Shown: positions 8,706-18,240, counted from the stretch's first letter. The stretch: DNA of 64,000 nt from Natronomonas salsuginis (GCF_005239135.1 NZ_QKNX01000003.1:248001-312000), one strand, 5' to 3'. Made by a program: numbers and translations. The notes: a model not told the origin generated them from the sequence alone.

Positions 8706-9518
8706 CTACAGAGTGGTTGATTCTTTGACGATCTTGTCGTCCTCGACGGTCACGACACCCTTGCTCTCGAGACTCCGAATGGCTGCGTCGATCCCCTCTG
8801 ACGGTAACCCAACTCGTTGGTCTAAATCGGAACGAGAAACCGAGCCTCCGACGGCCTGTAGAACTTCGAGTTCCTCATACACGCGTTCCGTGATGGCTTC
8901 CACGGTCGTGGAGAGCGGTGTCCTGATGTTGTGCCGGTCGGCGAGTGCCAGCAAGGCCTCGTTGACGTACGTGACGAACAGCTCCTGCCCGAGCAAGTCG
9001 ATCTGCCGTTCCAGCTCCGCCTCGACGATGTCGAAGTCGAGGGCGGTCTGCACCAGTGCGAACATGTCGTCGATGTCGTCGGTGCGCCCCGCGACGCTTT
9101 TAAAAAGGAAGACGTCTTCGGCACTGACCAGCGCGACAGTTAGTTCACCGGCAACGAGATGTGTCACGCTCCGCTGGCGCATCCCCTCTGAGAGAACGAG
9201 CTTGTCGACTATCTGCTGGTTGAACACGTCGATCCGACAGCCGTCCTCGTTTTCGAGGATACGCTGTGCCCCGAGGTCGTCGTACTCCTCTCCCGGTTCC
9301 TCGACCACCTCGTAGCCGTTCTTCAGCAGTACTGTCTGGAGGTGACGGAGGGCGTCCCCGTGGGTGACGACGAGATCGATGTCCTTCGTCGTCTCCTTGA
9401 GATCGCGAAACGCCATCGATCCACCGCCTATCAGGTAGACCGTCAGCGGTGTTTCGAGTTGGTCACCGATACGCTCCAGTTCGGACCGGATGTACTCGCT
9501 GTCGAACCGCGCTCTCAT
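8706..9518 (-). CDS. Nucleotidyltransferase (DUF6036-like) with C-terminal winged helix; possible toxin
   Basis: The 270-residue protein has an N-terminal MNT-type nucleotidyltransferase fold: YLIGGGSMAFRDL followed by ETTKDIDLVV, i.e. the GS...DxD metal/nucleotide motif, then CRIDVFN as a third acidic strand. Residues ~200-270 form a winged-helix (SRSDLDQRVGLPSEGIDAAIRSLESKGVV). The start overlaps the stop of the upstream HTH gene by 4 nt (ATGA), so the two are co-translated. The arrangement recalls AbiE-type or other nucleotidyltransferase toxin-antitoxin modules; toxicity is not shown by the sequence. Confidence 0.85.
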   Translation of the reverse strand: MRARFDSEYIRSELERIGDQLETPLTVYLIGGGSMAFRDLKETTKDIDLVVTHGDALRHLQTVLLKNGYEVVEEPGEEYDDLGAQRILENEDGCRIDVFNQQIVDKLVLSEGMRQRSVTHLVAGELTVALVSAEDVFLFKSVAGRTDDIDDMFALVQTALDFDIVEAELERQIDLLGQELFVTYVNEALLALADRHNIRTPLSTTVEAITERVYEELEVLQAVGGSVSRSDLDQRVGLPSEGIDAAIRSLESKGVVTVEDDKIVKESTTL

Positions 9519-10435
9519 ACTGTCACCCCGTATTCGTCGGCGAGGTCACGGAACTCCTCCCACGTCGGGAACGACGCCGTCCGTTCCGCTCCGTGGGTGT
9601 CGAGGTACTCGAGCAAGCCGGCCACGGCGTCCTCCACGTCGTACGTCGCCGCAAGGGCGAGTAGTTCGTCTCTGTCGATGTCCACCGTACTGAGCAGGAG
9701 GAGGCAGTACGACCGCGACCTCGTGTCGTCGCCGATCACCAACATGTGGCAGCACAGCTCCGCGGGCGATACCCCGTCCTTGGACTCGGAGTACAGGTAG
9801 TAGCGACGCTGGCGGGCCAGCAACGGAAGGTCGTAGTCTTGGAACCGCTCCGGGCCAGTCACGTGGAACGCGTCTGCCTCGATCGGTTCGTCGGACTGGA
9901 CGAGGAATTCGTCGAGCGACTCCCAGAGGATGGTGTAGGTGTCGACGTGCGCTTCCACTCGATTCCGGTTTTTGTGGTGGGCGAACTCGCGTGCCAGCGT
10001 GGCCAGCTCCTCGAACTCGTCGTTAAGTGTGAATTCTCCGTCGTCGCGGTAGACGATGCCGCGATGCTGGAGCGGCGACAGTGACCGGTAGACTGTGCTA
10101 CGGTGGACGCCGGCTCGCTCCGCGAGATCGGTCGGCGACGCCGGATCCTCGAGATGGTACAGTACCCGGAGGGTCGCGCCCGCGAGGAGTTCCGGGAAGG
10201 GGATGTGGGGGTATCGTTGGACGAACTGATCGAACAGCTCGATCGCTCTGGCACTCGACCGATGGACGTGCTTGGTCTTTCCCGACCGAGCGGCGTGAAC
10301 GAGGCCCTTCTCCTGCATCCCGTCGACGAGTTCGGAGACGTAGTTCACGCTCCGATCCAGTTTCTCGGCGAGGTCGGAGATCGTGGGCCCGCCTTGAGCG
10401 GTCGCCAGCACGCGGAGTTCGGCCTCGGTGTACAT
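9515..10435 (-). CDS. Double winged-helix regulator, likely antitoxin/partner of the nucleotidyltransferase
   Basis: The 306-residue product contains two winged-helix modules: residues ~2-65 (TISDLAEKLDRSVNYVSELVDGMQEKGLV) and ~90-150 (SPTDLAERAGVHRSTVYRSLSPLQHRGIV), followed by a ~150-residue C-terminal domain with many aromatic residues. Start at ATG 10435 (MYTEAELRV) is supported by a TATA-like TTTTTAT about 30 nt upstream. The upstream DNA contains a perfect 14-bp palindrome and a repeated TTGCGAyAAA, plausible autoregulatory sites. It overlaps the nucleotidyltransferase gene by 4 nt. Role as antitoxin is inferred from order and partner. Confidence 0.8.
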   Translation of the reverse strand: MYTEAELRVLATAQGGPTISDLAEKLDRSVNYVSELVDGMQEKGLVHAARSGKTKHVHRSSARAIELFDQFVQRYPHIPFPELLAGATLRVLYHLEDPASPTDLAERAGVHRSTVYRSLSPLQHRGIVYRDDGEFTLNDEFEELATLAREFAHHKNRNRVEAHVDTYTILWESLDEFLVQSDEPIEADAFHVTGPERFQDYDLPLLARQRRYYLYSESKDGVSPAELCCHMLVIGDDTRSRSYCLLLLSTVDIDRDELLALAATYDVEDAVAGLLEYLDTHGAERTASFPTWEEFRDLADEYGVTV

Positions 10436-10438
10436 GTG

Positions 10439-10488
10439 TTGCGATAAAACGATTTGATCATAAAAAGGTTCGCAATATTGCGACAAAC
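10439..10488. promoter_or_regulatory. Candidate operator of the HTH/nucleotidyltransferase pair
   Basis: TCGCAATATTGCGA at 10470..10483 is a perfect 14-bp palindrome. The sequence TTGCGATAAA (10439..10448) recurs as TTGCGACAAA (10479..10488), start-to-start spacing 40 bp, about four helical turns. Both lie across the promoter of the HTH gene (minus strand, ATG 10435) and between it and rlmE. A dimeric winged-helix product binding its own promoter is the natural reading. Confidence 0.55.
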
Positions 10489-10562
10489 AATCCGTCCGGG
10501 TTCTCGATCCCAGCTCGGAACTATCCGATGTCCCTTTCCGATTCGACCGCGTCTCTCTCCAC

Positions 10563-10628
10563 ATGAACGCGAATTCGCCGGCAGTTCCACGGCAGAACAC
10601 ATCAAATGATTTGGTGAGATATCCATGA
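10563..10628 (+). CDS. 21-residue ORF overlapping the rlmE start
   Basis: ATG at 10563 opens a 21-codon frame (MNANSPAVPRQ...) whose TGA overlaps the rlmE start as ATGA. No convincing TATA box lies at the leaderless distance, so this is weaker than the comparable ORFs before amt and argG and may be coincidental. Confidence 0.2.
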   Translation: MNANSPAVPRQNTSNDLVRYP

Positions 10629-11413
10629 CGCGAAAGGACGACTACTACAACCGGGCCAAACAGCAGGGCTACCGATCGCGGGCGGCCTACAAGCTCAAAC
10701 AGCTCGACGAGGATGCGGGCCTGATTGGCGACGGCGACACGGTCGTCGACCTCGGAGCCGCACCGGGCGGGTGGCTCCAGGTCGCCAAAGAACTCGCGGG
10801 CGAGGGCGGCACCGTCGTCGGCGTCGACCTCCAGCGAATCAAGCCGATCGACGGCGTCGACACGATCCGCGGCGACATGACTGACGCCGAGACGCGAGAG
10901 AAGATCGTCGCCCGCGTCGGCGGCGGGGAGACGGACGCCGAGGGCGACGGCGGCGTCGACGTCGTCATCTCCGATATGGCACCCAACATGACCGGCGAGT
11001 ACTCGTTGGACCACGCCCGCTCGGTGTATCTCGCCCGGACGGCGTTCGAGACGTCGCTCGATCTGCTCGCGCCCGGCGGTGACTTCGTCGCCAAGGTGTT
11101 CGAGGGCCCCGACACGAACGACCTCCGAGCCAACATCGACCGGGAGTTCGAGTACGTCCGGACGATTCACCCGAAGGCCTCGCGCGATTCGTCCTCGGAG
11201 CTGTACATGGTCGCGAAGGGGCGGCTAACTGCGCCGGTCCGCGAGGGCGACCGCGTCGACGTCGAGATCGAAGCCGTCGGTAGCGAGGGCGACGGGATCG
11301 GGAAGATCGAGGGCTACACGCTGTTCGTCCCCGACGCCGAACCGGGCGACACCGTCGAGGTCGAGGTGACCGACGTGAAGCCGCGGTTCGGGTTCGCCGA
11401 ATCGGTCGAATGA
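10625..11413 (+). CDS. rlmE: 23S rRNA (uridine-2'-O)-methyltransferase RlmE/FtsJ with C-terminal TRAM domain
   Basis: The 262-residue protein begins MTRKDDYYNRAKQQGYRSRA, the usual FtsJ N-terminus. The SAM-binding motif is VVDLGAAPGGWLQVA, and the K-D-K-E catalytic set is represented by Lys in AYKLKQLDE, Asp in ISDMAPNMTG, Lys in FVAKVFEG and Glu in SSELYMVAKG. Residues ~205-262 are a TRAM domain (VEIEAVGSEGDGIGKIEGYTLFVPD), an RNA-binding module attached in the haloarchaeal form. It 2'-O-methylates large-subunit rRNA in bacteria; the archaeal target is inferred. Confidence 0.94.
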   Translation: MTRKDDYYNRAKQQGYRSRAAYKLKQLDEDAGLIGDGDTVVDLGAAPGGWLQVAKELAGEGGTVVGVDLQRIKPIDGVDTIRGDMTDAETREKIVARVGGGETDAEGDGGVDVVISDMAPNMTGEYSLDHARSVYLARTAFETSLDLLAPGGDFVAKVFEGPDTNDLRANIDREFEYVRTIHPKASRDSSSELYMVAKGRLTAPVREGDRVDVEIEAVGSEGDGIGKIEGYTLFVPDAEPGDTVEVEVTDVKPRFGFAESVE

Positions 11414-11455
11414 CCGTTCCCGACCGCTGAAGTGCTCCGGAGGCGAGACGAACGC

Positions 11456-12388
11456 ATGGCCGACGAACCGCACCCCCAGCTGACACGCATTCTGGAGCTG
11501 ACTGCCGACGCCCCCAATTTCGAGGACGTGGGCGTCGCGGAGGCGCGCGAGGCGTTCGAGGCGATGGCGTCGTTCTCGCCCACGTTCGAGGTACACGAGC
11601 AGTACGACACGACGGTCGCCGGGGCCGACGGCGACCTCGACGCGCGGGTGTATCGCCCCGGCGAGGGCGACCGTCCGATTCTCGCGTTCTTTCACGGCGG
11701 CGGCTTCGTCATCGGCGGGCTCGACACCCACGACAACGTCTGTCAGCGGCTGGCGGCCGAAAGCGGTTGGACCGTCGTCTCCGTCGACTACCGGCTGGCC
11801 CCAGAACACCCGTTTCCGACGCCGCTCGAGGACGCCTACGCCGCGGTCGAATCGATCGCCGACGACCCGGAGCCGTTCGGTGGCGACGGCACGGTCGCGG
11901 TCGGCGGCGACAGCGCCGGGGGAAACCTCGCCACGGGCGTCACGCTCTTGGCTCGCGACGCCGCCGCGCTCGACGACGACGCCCCCGACATCGACCACCA
12001 GCTGCTGTACTACCCGGCGTGCGGGTCGCCGTTCGAATCCTACGGGAGCCGCGAGGAGAACGCCGAGGGCTACTTCCTCGAGCGATCGACGATATCGTGG
12101 TTCGACGAGCAGTACGTCCAGTCACCGACGCACGCGCGAAACGAGTACCTCGCGCCGCTGCTCGTCGAGGATCTCTCCGAACTGCCCGACGCGACGATCG
12201 TGACGGCCGGCTTCGACCCCCTTCGCGACGAGGGGATCGCGTACGCCGAGGCGCTCGAAGCCGACGGCGTCGCGGTCGAGCATCGCCACTACGAGTCGAT
12301 GATCCACGGGTTCGTCAGCTTCATCGGACGCGTCGACGCGGCCGAAGACGCGATCTCGGTCGGTGCGGCGGCGCTCGATCGGCGCTGA
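11456..12388 (+). CDS. Alpha/beta hydrolase, hormone-sensitive-lipase (HSL) family esterase
   Basis: The 310-residue protein carries FFHGGGFVIGG (oxyanion-hole HGGG motif), GGDSAGGNLA (nucleophile Ser in GDSAG), GFDPLRDEG (catalytic Asp) and MIHGF (catalytic His), i.e. the full HSL triad. A cap region covers residues 1-60. ATG 11456 is chosen over an upstream GTG because a GGAGG Shine-Dalgarno-like element lies about 13 nt upstream. It probably hydrolyses short acyl esters; natural substrate unknown. It converges with proA, with adjoining ends (12388/12389). Confidence 0.92.
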   Translation: MADEPHPQLTRILELTADAPNFEDVGVAEAREAFEAMASFSPTFEVHEQYDTTVAGADGDLDARVYRPGEGDRPILAFFHGGGFVIGGLDTHDNVCQRLAAESGWTVVSVDYRLAPEHPFPTPLEDAYAAVESIADDPEPFGGDGTVAVGGDSAGGNLATGVTLLARDAAALDDDAPDIDHQLLYYPACGSPFESYGSREENAEGYFLERSTISWFDEQYVQSPTHARNEYLAPLLVEDLSELPDATIVTAGFDPLRDEGIAYAEALEADGVAVEHRHYESMIHGFVSFIGRVDAAEDAISVGAAALDRR

Positions 12389-13738
12389 TCACTCCCCGGC
12401 GCGTCGCCCGGGCGTCCAGTCAGTGTCGAGATCGCGGTGGGTGAACGGGAGCGCGTCCTCGCCCGCGTACGTCGCGACGAGGTGGCCGTCGCCCTCCAGA
12501 TAGTACTTGTACGTCGTCAGCCCCTCCAGCCCGACGGGGCCGCGGGCGTGGATCTTGCCGGTGGAGATGCCGACCTCCGCGCCGAGACCGTATCGATAGC
12601 CGTCCGCAAAGCGCGTCGAGGCGTTGTGGAAGACGCTCGCGGCGTCGATCCCGGTCATGAACGCCTCGGCCGTCTCGGCGTTCTCCGTGAGGATCGACTC
12701 CGTGTGCTTCGAGCCGTTCGCGTTGACGTGCTCGATCGCGTCGTAGACGTCGGAGACGAGCTTGATCGACAGTTCGAGGTCGCCGTACTCGGTCCGCCAG
12801 TCCGCCTCAGTCGCCTCGCCGATATCCACGATTTCGCGCGTCGCCGCGTCGCCGCGGAGTTCGACGCCAGCCGCCTCGTATCGCTCGACGAGTCCCGGCA
12901 GGAACTCGCTCGCAACCGATTCGTTCACCAAAAGCGTCTCGACGGCGTTGCAGACCGCCGGGTACTGCACCTTCGCGTCGAAGGCGACGTCCTCGGCCAT
13001 CGAGAGATCAGCCTCCTCGTCGACGTAGACGTGGCAGACGCCCTCGGTGTGACCCAAGACGGGAATCTGTGTGTTGTCCTGAATGTAGGAGACGAACTCC
13101 GAGGATCCGCGGGGCATCACGAGGTCGACCTTGTCGTCCAGTTCGAGCAGACGGTCGACCTCCTCGTGGGCCTCGATCAGCTGCGCCCAGCCCGCCGGCA
13201 GGGTCTCGAAGCTCCCGTCAGTCGCCTCGCGGATGATCCGGTACAGCGTCCGATTCGATTCGTTGGCCTCGCTGCCACCCTTGAGGATCACCGCGTTCCC
13301 GGACTTCAGCGCGAGGGCGGCGATCTGCACCAGCGCGTCGGGTCGGGATTCGAACACCGTCGCGATCACGCCGATCGGAACCGCGACCCGATAGAGTTCC
13401 AGCCCCTCGTCGAGTTCGCGCGCCGAGAGCGTCGCCCCGAGGGGGTCGTCCTGCTCGGCCACCGACTCGACCATCCCGGCGATGTCGTCGAGCTTCGACG
13501 CGTCGAGCTTCAGCCGATCGACGAGCGCCTGGGTGTACTCGCCGCGTTCGAGCATCGCCTCGGCCTCCGTCACGTCCTCGGCGTTGGCCGCGAGGACCTC
13601 TTCCTCGTGCTCGTGGATGGCGTCGGCGATCGATCGCAGCGCCGCGTTCCGATCCGCTTCGTCGACGTTCGCGAGGCGCAACGCGGCGCGCTGTGCTTCC
13701 GTCACCTGTCCGTCCGTGTCGTGTTCGTTGTCGCTCAT
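12389..13738 (-). CDS. proA: Glutamate-5-semialdehyde dehydrogenase (gamma-glutamyl phosphate reductase)
   Basis: Second step of proline synthesis: NADPH reduction of glutamyl-5-phosphate. The 449-residue protein shows the family blocks VPIGVIATVFESRPDALVQIAALALKSGNAVILKGGSEA, the catalytic Cys in YPAVCNAVETLLV, and GLGAEVGISTGKIHARGPVGLEGLTTYKY near the C-terminus. It is the last gene of a proC-proB-proA operon on the minus strand, 33 nt after proB. Confidence 0.96.
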   Translation of the reverse strand: MSDNEHDTDGQVTEAQRAALRLANVDEADRNAALRSIADAIHEHEEEVLAANAEDVTEAEAMLERGEYTQALVDRLKLDASKLDDIAGMVESVAEQDDPLGATLSARELDEGLELYRVAVPIGVIATVFESRPDALVQIAALALKSGNAVILKGGSEANESNRTLYRIIREATDGSFETLPAGWAQLIEAHEEVDRLLELDDKVDLVMPRGSSEFVSYIQDNTQIPVLGHTEGVCHVYVDEEADLSMAEDVAFDAKVQYPAVCNAVETLLVNESVASEFLPGLVERYEAAGVELRGDAATREIVDIGEATEADWRTEYGDLELSIKLVSDVYDAIEHVNANGSKHTESILTENAETAEAFMTGIDAASVFHNASTRFADGYRYGLGAEVGISTGKIHARGPVGLEGLTTYKYYLEGDGHLVATYAGEDALPFTHRDLDTDWTPGRRAGE

Positions 13739-13771
13739 CGGTTTACGTGTCGATCGGTGTCGTGTTCGCGC

Positions 13772-14620
13772 TCACTCATCTTCCTCACCGTTTATCGGGA
13801 CGAATATGGTTCCGGCCGACTGTTCGGTGGCGATGCGCTCCAATACGTCCGGCTCCGCCGATCCCGCGATGATCGCCGGGATGCCGTACTCGCTGACGTC
13901 GCGCGCGCCCTCGACTTTCGTGCGGATCCCGCCGAAACCGGCGGTCGTGCTCTCCTGTACTAGCCGCTGGACCGCGTCGTAGTTCGCGCCCACGGCGTCG
14001 ATCAGTTCGGCGTCGCCGTTCTCCTTCGGATTGCCCGTGTAGACGCCGTCCACGTCCGTCAGCGTCACGAGCAGATCGACATCGAGACCGATCGCCACCG
14101 ACGCCGAGAGCATGTCGTTGTCGCCGATCCGGAGCTCCTCGGTCGCGACCGCGTCGTTCTCGTTGATGATCGGGACGACGCCCCACTCCAGCAGCGTCTC
14201 GACCGTGTTCCCGAAGTTCGTAAAGCGCTCCGGGGTCTCCAGATCCTTCCCCGTCAGGAGGATCTGCGCGACCGTCTGGTCGTACCGCTCGAAGCTCTGG
14301 GTGTAGTGGCGCATCAGGTGGCTCTGCCCGACGGTCGACAGCGCCTGGCTCTCCTCGATCACCTCGGTCTCCTGGTCGAGCCGCCCGCGCCCGGCCCCGA
14401 CCGCGCCCGAGGAGATCAGGATGACGTCCTTGCCCCGATTGCGGAGGTCCATGATGTCCGCGACGAGCTTGTCGAGCTTCACCCGATCCAGCCGCGAGTC
14501 CTCGTCGGTCAGCGAGTTGGTGCCCGCCTTGACGACGACGAGCTCGGCCTCGGCCGCCAGTTCCCGCGCCTGCGAGACAGTGCGAGGATCGACCGCCTCG
14601 ATGGTGGCTGTCTCACTCAT
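13772..14620 (-). CDS. proB: Glutamate 5-kinase (no PUA domain)
   Basis: First step of proline synthesis: ATP-dependent phosphorylation of glutamate. The 282-residue protein is an amino-acid kinase with [47 protein letters not shown] and [23 protein letters not shown]. It lacks the C-terminal PUA domain of the E. coli enzyme, so it is about 85 residues shorter. The start overlaps the proC stop by 8 nt. Confidence 0.96.
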   Translation of the reverse strand: MSETATIEAVDPRTVSQARELAAEAELVVVKAGTNSLTDEDSRLDRVKLDKLVADIMDLRNRGKDVILISSGAVGAGRGRLDQETEVIEESQALSTVGQSHLMRHYTQSFERYDQTVAQILLTGKDLETPERFTNFGNTVETLLEWGVVPIINENDAVATEELRIGDNDMLSASVAIGLDVDLLVTLTDVDGVYTGNPKENGDAELIDAVGANYDAVQRLVQESTTAGFGGIRTKVEGARDVSEYGIPAIIAGSAEPDVLERIATEQSAGTIFVPINGEEDE

Positions 14621-15395
14621 CCCCGTCCTCGAACGCCTCTGCCAGCTCCTTCGACCGCCGCTCGGCCGCCGCGACGGCGTCGACGACCGCCTCGTCGGCG
14701 TCGCTGTCCCACAGCACGTCCATCCCCTCGATCGTCGTCCCGTTCGGCGAGCAGACCGCGTCGATGAGGTCGTCGACGCTTCGGTCGTCGCGGAGCACGG
14801 TCTCGGCGGCCCCCTTGAACGTCTGCGCCGCGAGCGTCTCGGCCTGTTCGGGGTCGAGTCCGCCGTCGATCCCGCCCTGCTTCATCGCGTCGATGAGGTA
14901 GAACGCGAACGCCGGGCCGCTGCCGTTGACCGCCGTCGAGATGTCCATCAGCTCCTCGTCGATCTCGACGAACTCGCCGACCTCGTCGAGCAGCGCGCGG
15001 ACCTCGTCGGTGAGCCCCTCGTTCGTCGCCGCCGCCGCCATGTTCCCGGTCTCGGCGGCGAGGTTGGGCATGATCCGGACGACCTGCGCTTCCGTCTGTC
15101 CGGCGACGAAGTCCCGGGGCACGCCCGCCGCCAGCGTGACCAGCGTCTGCTCCGCCGACAGGTCGAGATCGCCGAGCACCGCGCCCGCGATGTCCGGCTT
15201 CACCGCGAGAATCACGACGTCGGACGCTTTGGCCGCCGCCGTGTCGTCAGTCGTTTCGGTCGCGTGATCGGCGACTCGTTCGAGCGCGTCGGGATCGAGA
15301 TCGATCGCCGTCAGGTGGTGTGAGCCGCTTCGAGCGAGCCCCTTTAAAAAGGCTCCGCCCATGTTTCCGCAGCCGATTACGCTCACTCGTGTCAT
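14613..15395 (-). CDS. proC: Pyrroline-5-carboxylate reductase
   Basis: Final step of proline synthesis: reduction of pyrroline-5-carboxylate. The 260-residue protein starts [20 protein letters not shown] (Rossmann nucleotide motif) and carries [36 protein letters not shown] and the C-terminal [26 protein letters not shown] catalytic region. It is the first gene of the proCBA operon; the ends overlap proB by 8 nt, so translation is coupled. Confidence 0.96.
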   Translation of the reverse strand: MTRVSVIGCGNMGGAFLKGLARSGSHHLTAIDLDPDALERVADHATETTDDTAAAKASDVVILAVKPDIAGAVLGDLDLSAEQTLVTLAAGVPRDFVAGQTEAQVVRIMPNLAAETGNMAAAATNEGLTDEVRALLDEVGEFVEIDEELMDISTAVNGSGPAFAFYLIDAMKQGGIDGGLDPEQAETLAAQTFKGAAETVLRDDRSVDDLIDAVCSPNGTTIEGMDVLWDSDADEAVVDAVAAAERRSKELAEAFEDGDE

Positions 15396-15567
15396 CTTAC
15401 CCGTACCGAGTGGATCGAAAGCTATACAAACTACGGTTTTCGAGTGCCGACGCGGGGGAGGCCGCCGTTCGCGGTTCCGACCGCCGCTGCGTTTTTATTT
15501 CGCCGCGCCGTTTTTCAAATCGTGTGGCCCGGTCAACCGTGGGGGAACCAGGGGAGAGACAGCACGG

Positions 15568-15966
15568 ATGCTGCCGCCAATGGCGAGCGATTTCGTCGTC
15601 GGCGAGGACGCCGACACCGCCATCGAGCACGCGCTGGGGTGTAACGCCGACGGGATCGAACGCGCCGTCGAACTCCAGAACGCGACGCCGTACGGCCTCG
15701 CCGGCTCGATCATCTCCGAGGACTACCGACAGATCAACTACTACCGCGACAACGCGGAGGTGGGCCTCACCTACGGCAACCTGCCGTGCATCGGCGCGGA
15801 GGTCCAGTTACCGTTCGGCGAGGTGAAAACGTCCGGCAACGGGTACCCGTCGGCGCGCGAAATAATCGAGGCCGTCACCGAACGGACTGCGTGGACGCTG
15901 AACAACTCGCCGGACATCGAACTGGCGCAGGGGTTGTCGGCGGAGCTGAAAACCGGCGACGAGTAG
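15568..15966 (+). pseudogene. Aldehyde dehydrogenase remnant (C-terminal piece only)
   Basis: About 130 codons ending NATPYGLAGSIISEDYRQINYYRDNAEVGLTYGNLPC...GEVKTSGNGYPSAREIIEAVTERTAWTLNNS. This is the C-terminal tail of an ALDH-superfamily enzyme, resembling haloarchaeal pyrroline-5-carboxylate or related semialdehyde dehydrogenases. The nucleotide-binding domain and catalytic Cys/Glu are missing, and upstream codons (15396-15567) show no ALDH similarity. It lies next to the proline operon and could be what remains of a proline-degradation gene. Expression as a stable protein is unlikely. Confidence 0.75.
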
Positions 15967-16013
15967 CTCCGAAGCGCAACCGTTTCGGTCCGCCCTCTCG
16001 TACCTCGGCCCGA

Positions 16014-16997
16014 ATGGACCCGTCGATCGGCTCGGTGCTCCTCGAGGAGGTGCTGCCGCGGGTGGCGACCATCGCGGTCGCCATCGCCGGCGGCGTCGCC
16101 GTCGCGAACGCCCTCGTCGCCTTTGGCGCGATCCGGTACATCGCGGCGCTGTCGAAGCCGCTGACCCGCCCTGCGAACCTCCCCGACGAGGTCGGCGGAG
16201 CTATCCTGACGACCGCCGCGTCGACGACTGCGGGCTACGGGATGCTCGCCGAGTACCGCGACTCGGGACTACTCGACGACCGCGCGACGCTCGTCGCCGT
16301 CACGATCAACACGTTCTTCGGCTTCGTCCAGCACATCTTCACCTTTTACGCGCCTGTGTTGATCCCGATCCTCGGGCTCAGAGTCGGCCTGCTGTACGTC
16401 GGCACGCGCGCGGGCGTCTCGCTCGCGATCACGATCACGGGCGTCGTCGCCGGGGCGTTCCTGCTCTCGGCTCGAAACGTGAACCCCGACGCGATGCGCG
16501 AGGTCGATCCCGAGGCTCGAACCGACGGTGGCGACGACCGGACGAGCCGCGAAAAGCTGCTCGACGCCGGCCGCGGCGGCCTCGAGAAGACGTGGGAGAT
16601 CCTTCCGCGGCTCGCGGTCGTCTACACGCTCGTCGTCCTCGGGACGACCTACTACGACCTCGAGGCGCTGACGGGCGGGGCGGCCGATCCGCTCGCGGCG
16701 CTGACGGGGCTACCGAGCGCCGCCGTCCCCGTCATCGTCGTCTACGCCCTGGATACGACGAGCGGCGCGCTGACGCTCGTCCCGTTCATCGAGGACGGCA
16801 CGTTCACCGCCCGAACCGCCGTCGCGACGATGCTCATCGGCGGTATCGTCTCCTTCACCGTCTCGACGTTCAAACGCTCGATCCCGTTCCAGTACGGCAT
16901 CTGGGGCGCGGAGTTCGGGACGAAGGTCGTGATCGTGAACACGGTGCTGAAGGTGGCGTGGATCTCGGTCGCGCTCGTCGTCCTGCTCGCGATCTGA
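16014..16997 (+). CDS. Nucleoside-recognition (Gate) domain membrane protein
   Basis: The 327-residue protein has about eight hydrophobic segments in two halves separated by a hydrophilic Arg/Asp/Glu-rich loop (residues ~165-190). Each half has a Gate/nucleoside-recognition style motif: ILTTAASTTAGYGMLAEY in the first and VVYALDTTSGALTLVPFIEDG in the second. Family members include spore maturation SpmA/B-like proteins and transporter-like proteins; transported substrate is unknown. ATG 16014 is chosen as the first start after the intergenic region. Confidence 0.82.
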   Translation: MDPSIGSVLLEEVLPRVATIAVAIAGGVAVANALVAFGAIRYIAALSKPLTRPANLPDEVGGAILTTAASTTAGYGMLAEYRDSGLLDDRATLVAVTINTFFGFVQHIFTFYAPVLIPILGLRVGLLYVGTRAGVSLAITITGVVAGAFLLSARNVNPDAMREVDPEARTDGGDDRTSREKLLDAGRGGLEKTWEILPRLAVVYTLVVLGTTYYDLEALTGGAADPLAALTGLPSAAVPVIVVYALDTTSGALTLVPFIEDGTFTARTAVATMLIGGIVSFTVSTFKRSIPFQYGIWGAEFGTKVVIVNTVLKVAWISVALVVLLAI

Positions 16998-17071
16998 GCG
17001 TCGCGGCGACGAGGGGCGCGCCGACGGCCCAGTCTGGCCGGGTTTTTGTCCGCCGCCACCGTATCGCCGCC

Positions 17072-18154
17072 GTGAAACTCCTCGCGACGACGAACGGCGG
17101 GCTGGAATCGATCGCGGCCGCCGAGATATGCGACCTCGTCGATGGCGACGCCTCCGTGCACCACCGCGGCGTCCTCGAGTTCGACGCCGACGTCGAGGAC
17201 GTGTACGAACTCCACTACCGGAGCCGAACCCTGCATCGGCTCATGGCGGTGGTCGCCGACGGCACCGTCGCCGAACTCGAGGACGTATACGCGTTGACGG
17301 CGCGATCGTCGATCCCCGATCGGCTCCCGAACGAGGAGTTCGGCGTCGTCGGCACTCGCCACGGCTCCCACGAGTTCACGAGCGTGGACGTGGCCGAGCG
17401 CGTCGGGCAAGCGACGATCGACGCCTACCGCGACGCGACCGGAACGCGGCTACCGGTCGACCTCGACGACCCGACCGTCCGGCTGGAGGCGTACCTGTAC
17501 GACGACCGGTTCACGCTCGCGGTCGATCTGACCGGCGAGTCGCTGCACAAACGGCCCTATCGGATCTGCGAGCACGATGCGCCGGTCCGGGCGACGCTCG
17601 CGTACTCGATGCTGGAGATCGCCGGGTGGACATCCGACGAGTCGCTCGTCGACCCGATGGCCGGGTCGGCGACGATCCCGACCGAGGCCGCGTTGGCGGC
17701 GACAGAGGCGGTCCCGCGACCGGATCTCGACCCGGCGTTCGACGCGCTTCCCGGATACGACGGCGAGCGGTTCCGGCGACTTCGCGACGACCACACCGAA
17801 AAGTCACCGACGCTGGATATCGAGGCGCGCGAAAAACGGAAGCGGTGGCGACACTGCGCGCGCGTCAACCGTGAGGCGGCGGGCGTCGAGGACGGGTTCG
17901 AGATCGTCGAAGCGGACGCGCGCGAGGCGTCGATCGACGCCGACTGCGTCGTCTCGAACCTCCCGTTCGGCATCCGGACGGGGACGGACCTCCGAGAGCT
18001 CTACGGCGCGTTCGTCGACCGCCTCCGCGAGGGCGACGTGGGCCGTCTCGTCGCTCTGACCACGAAGCCGAACCTCATCCCGATCGAGCCGACGGTCCGA
18101 TACGACATTCCCTACGGCCGCCTCGACGCGGCGATCGTCGTCTGGGAGCCGTGA
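17072..18154 (+). CDS. THUMP-domain RNA methyltransferase (Trm14/TrmN-like, COG0116)
   Basis: The 360-residue protein has an N-terminal THUMP region (residues ~1-155: MKLLATTNGGLESIAAAEI...FTLAVDLTGESLHKRPYR) and a C-terminal Rossmann methyltransferase with SLVDPMAGSATIPTEAALAA and the catalytic-type SNLPFGIRTG (variant of NPPF/Y). The family makes N2-methylguanosine in tRNA (position 6 or 10) or 23S rRNA; which target applies is not decidable here. GTG 17072 is used; the ORF upstream is out of character. Confidence 0.9.
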   Translation: MKLLATTNGGLESIAAAEICDLVDGDASVHHRGVLEFDADVEDVYELHYRSRTLHRLMAVVADGTVAELEDVYALTARSSIPDRLPNEEFGVVGTRHGSHEFTSVDVAERVGQATIDAYRDATGTRLPVDLDDPTVRLEAYLYDDRFTLAVDLTGESLHKRPYRICEHDAPVRATLAYSMLEIAGWTSDESLVDPMAGSATIPTEAALAATEAVPRPDLDPAFDALPGYDGERFRRLRDDHTEKSPTLDIEAREKRKRWRHCARVNREAAGVEDGFEIVEADAREASIDADCVVSNLPFGIRTGTDLRELYGAFVDRLREGDVGRLVALTTKPNLIPIEPTVRYDIPYGRLDAAIVVWEP

Positions 18155-18240
18155 GCCCCGAACCGTGCGACACACTACCGCTTCTCACCTCCGGAGCATC
18201 CCGATACCTTTATGAACAATCATGAAATACGTCTGAGTAC

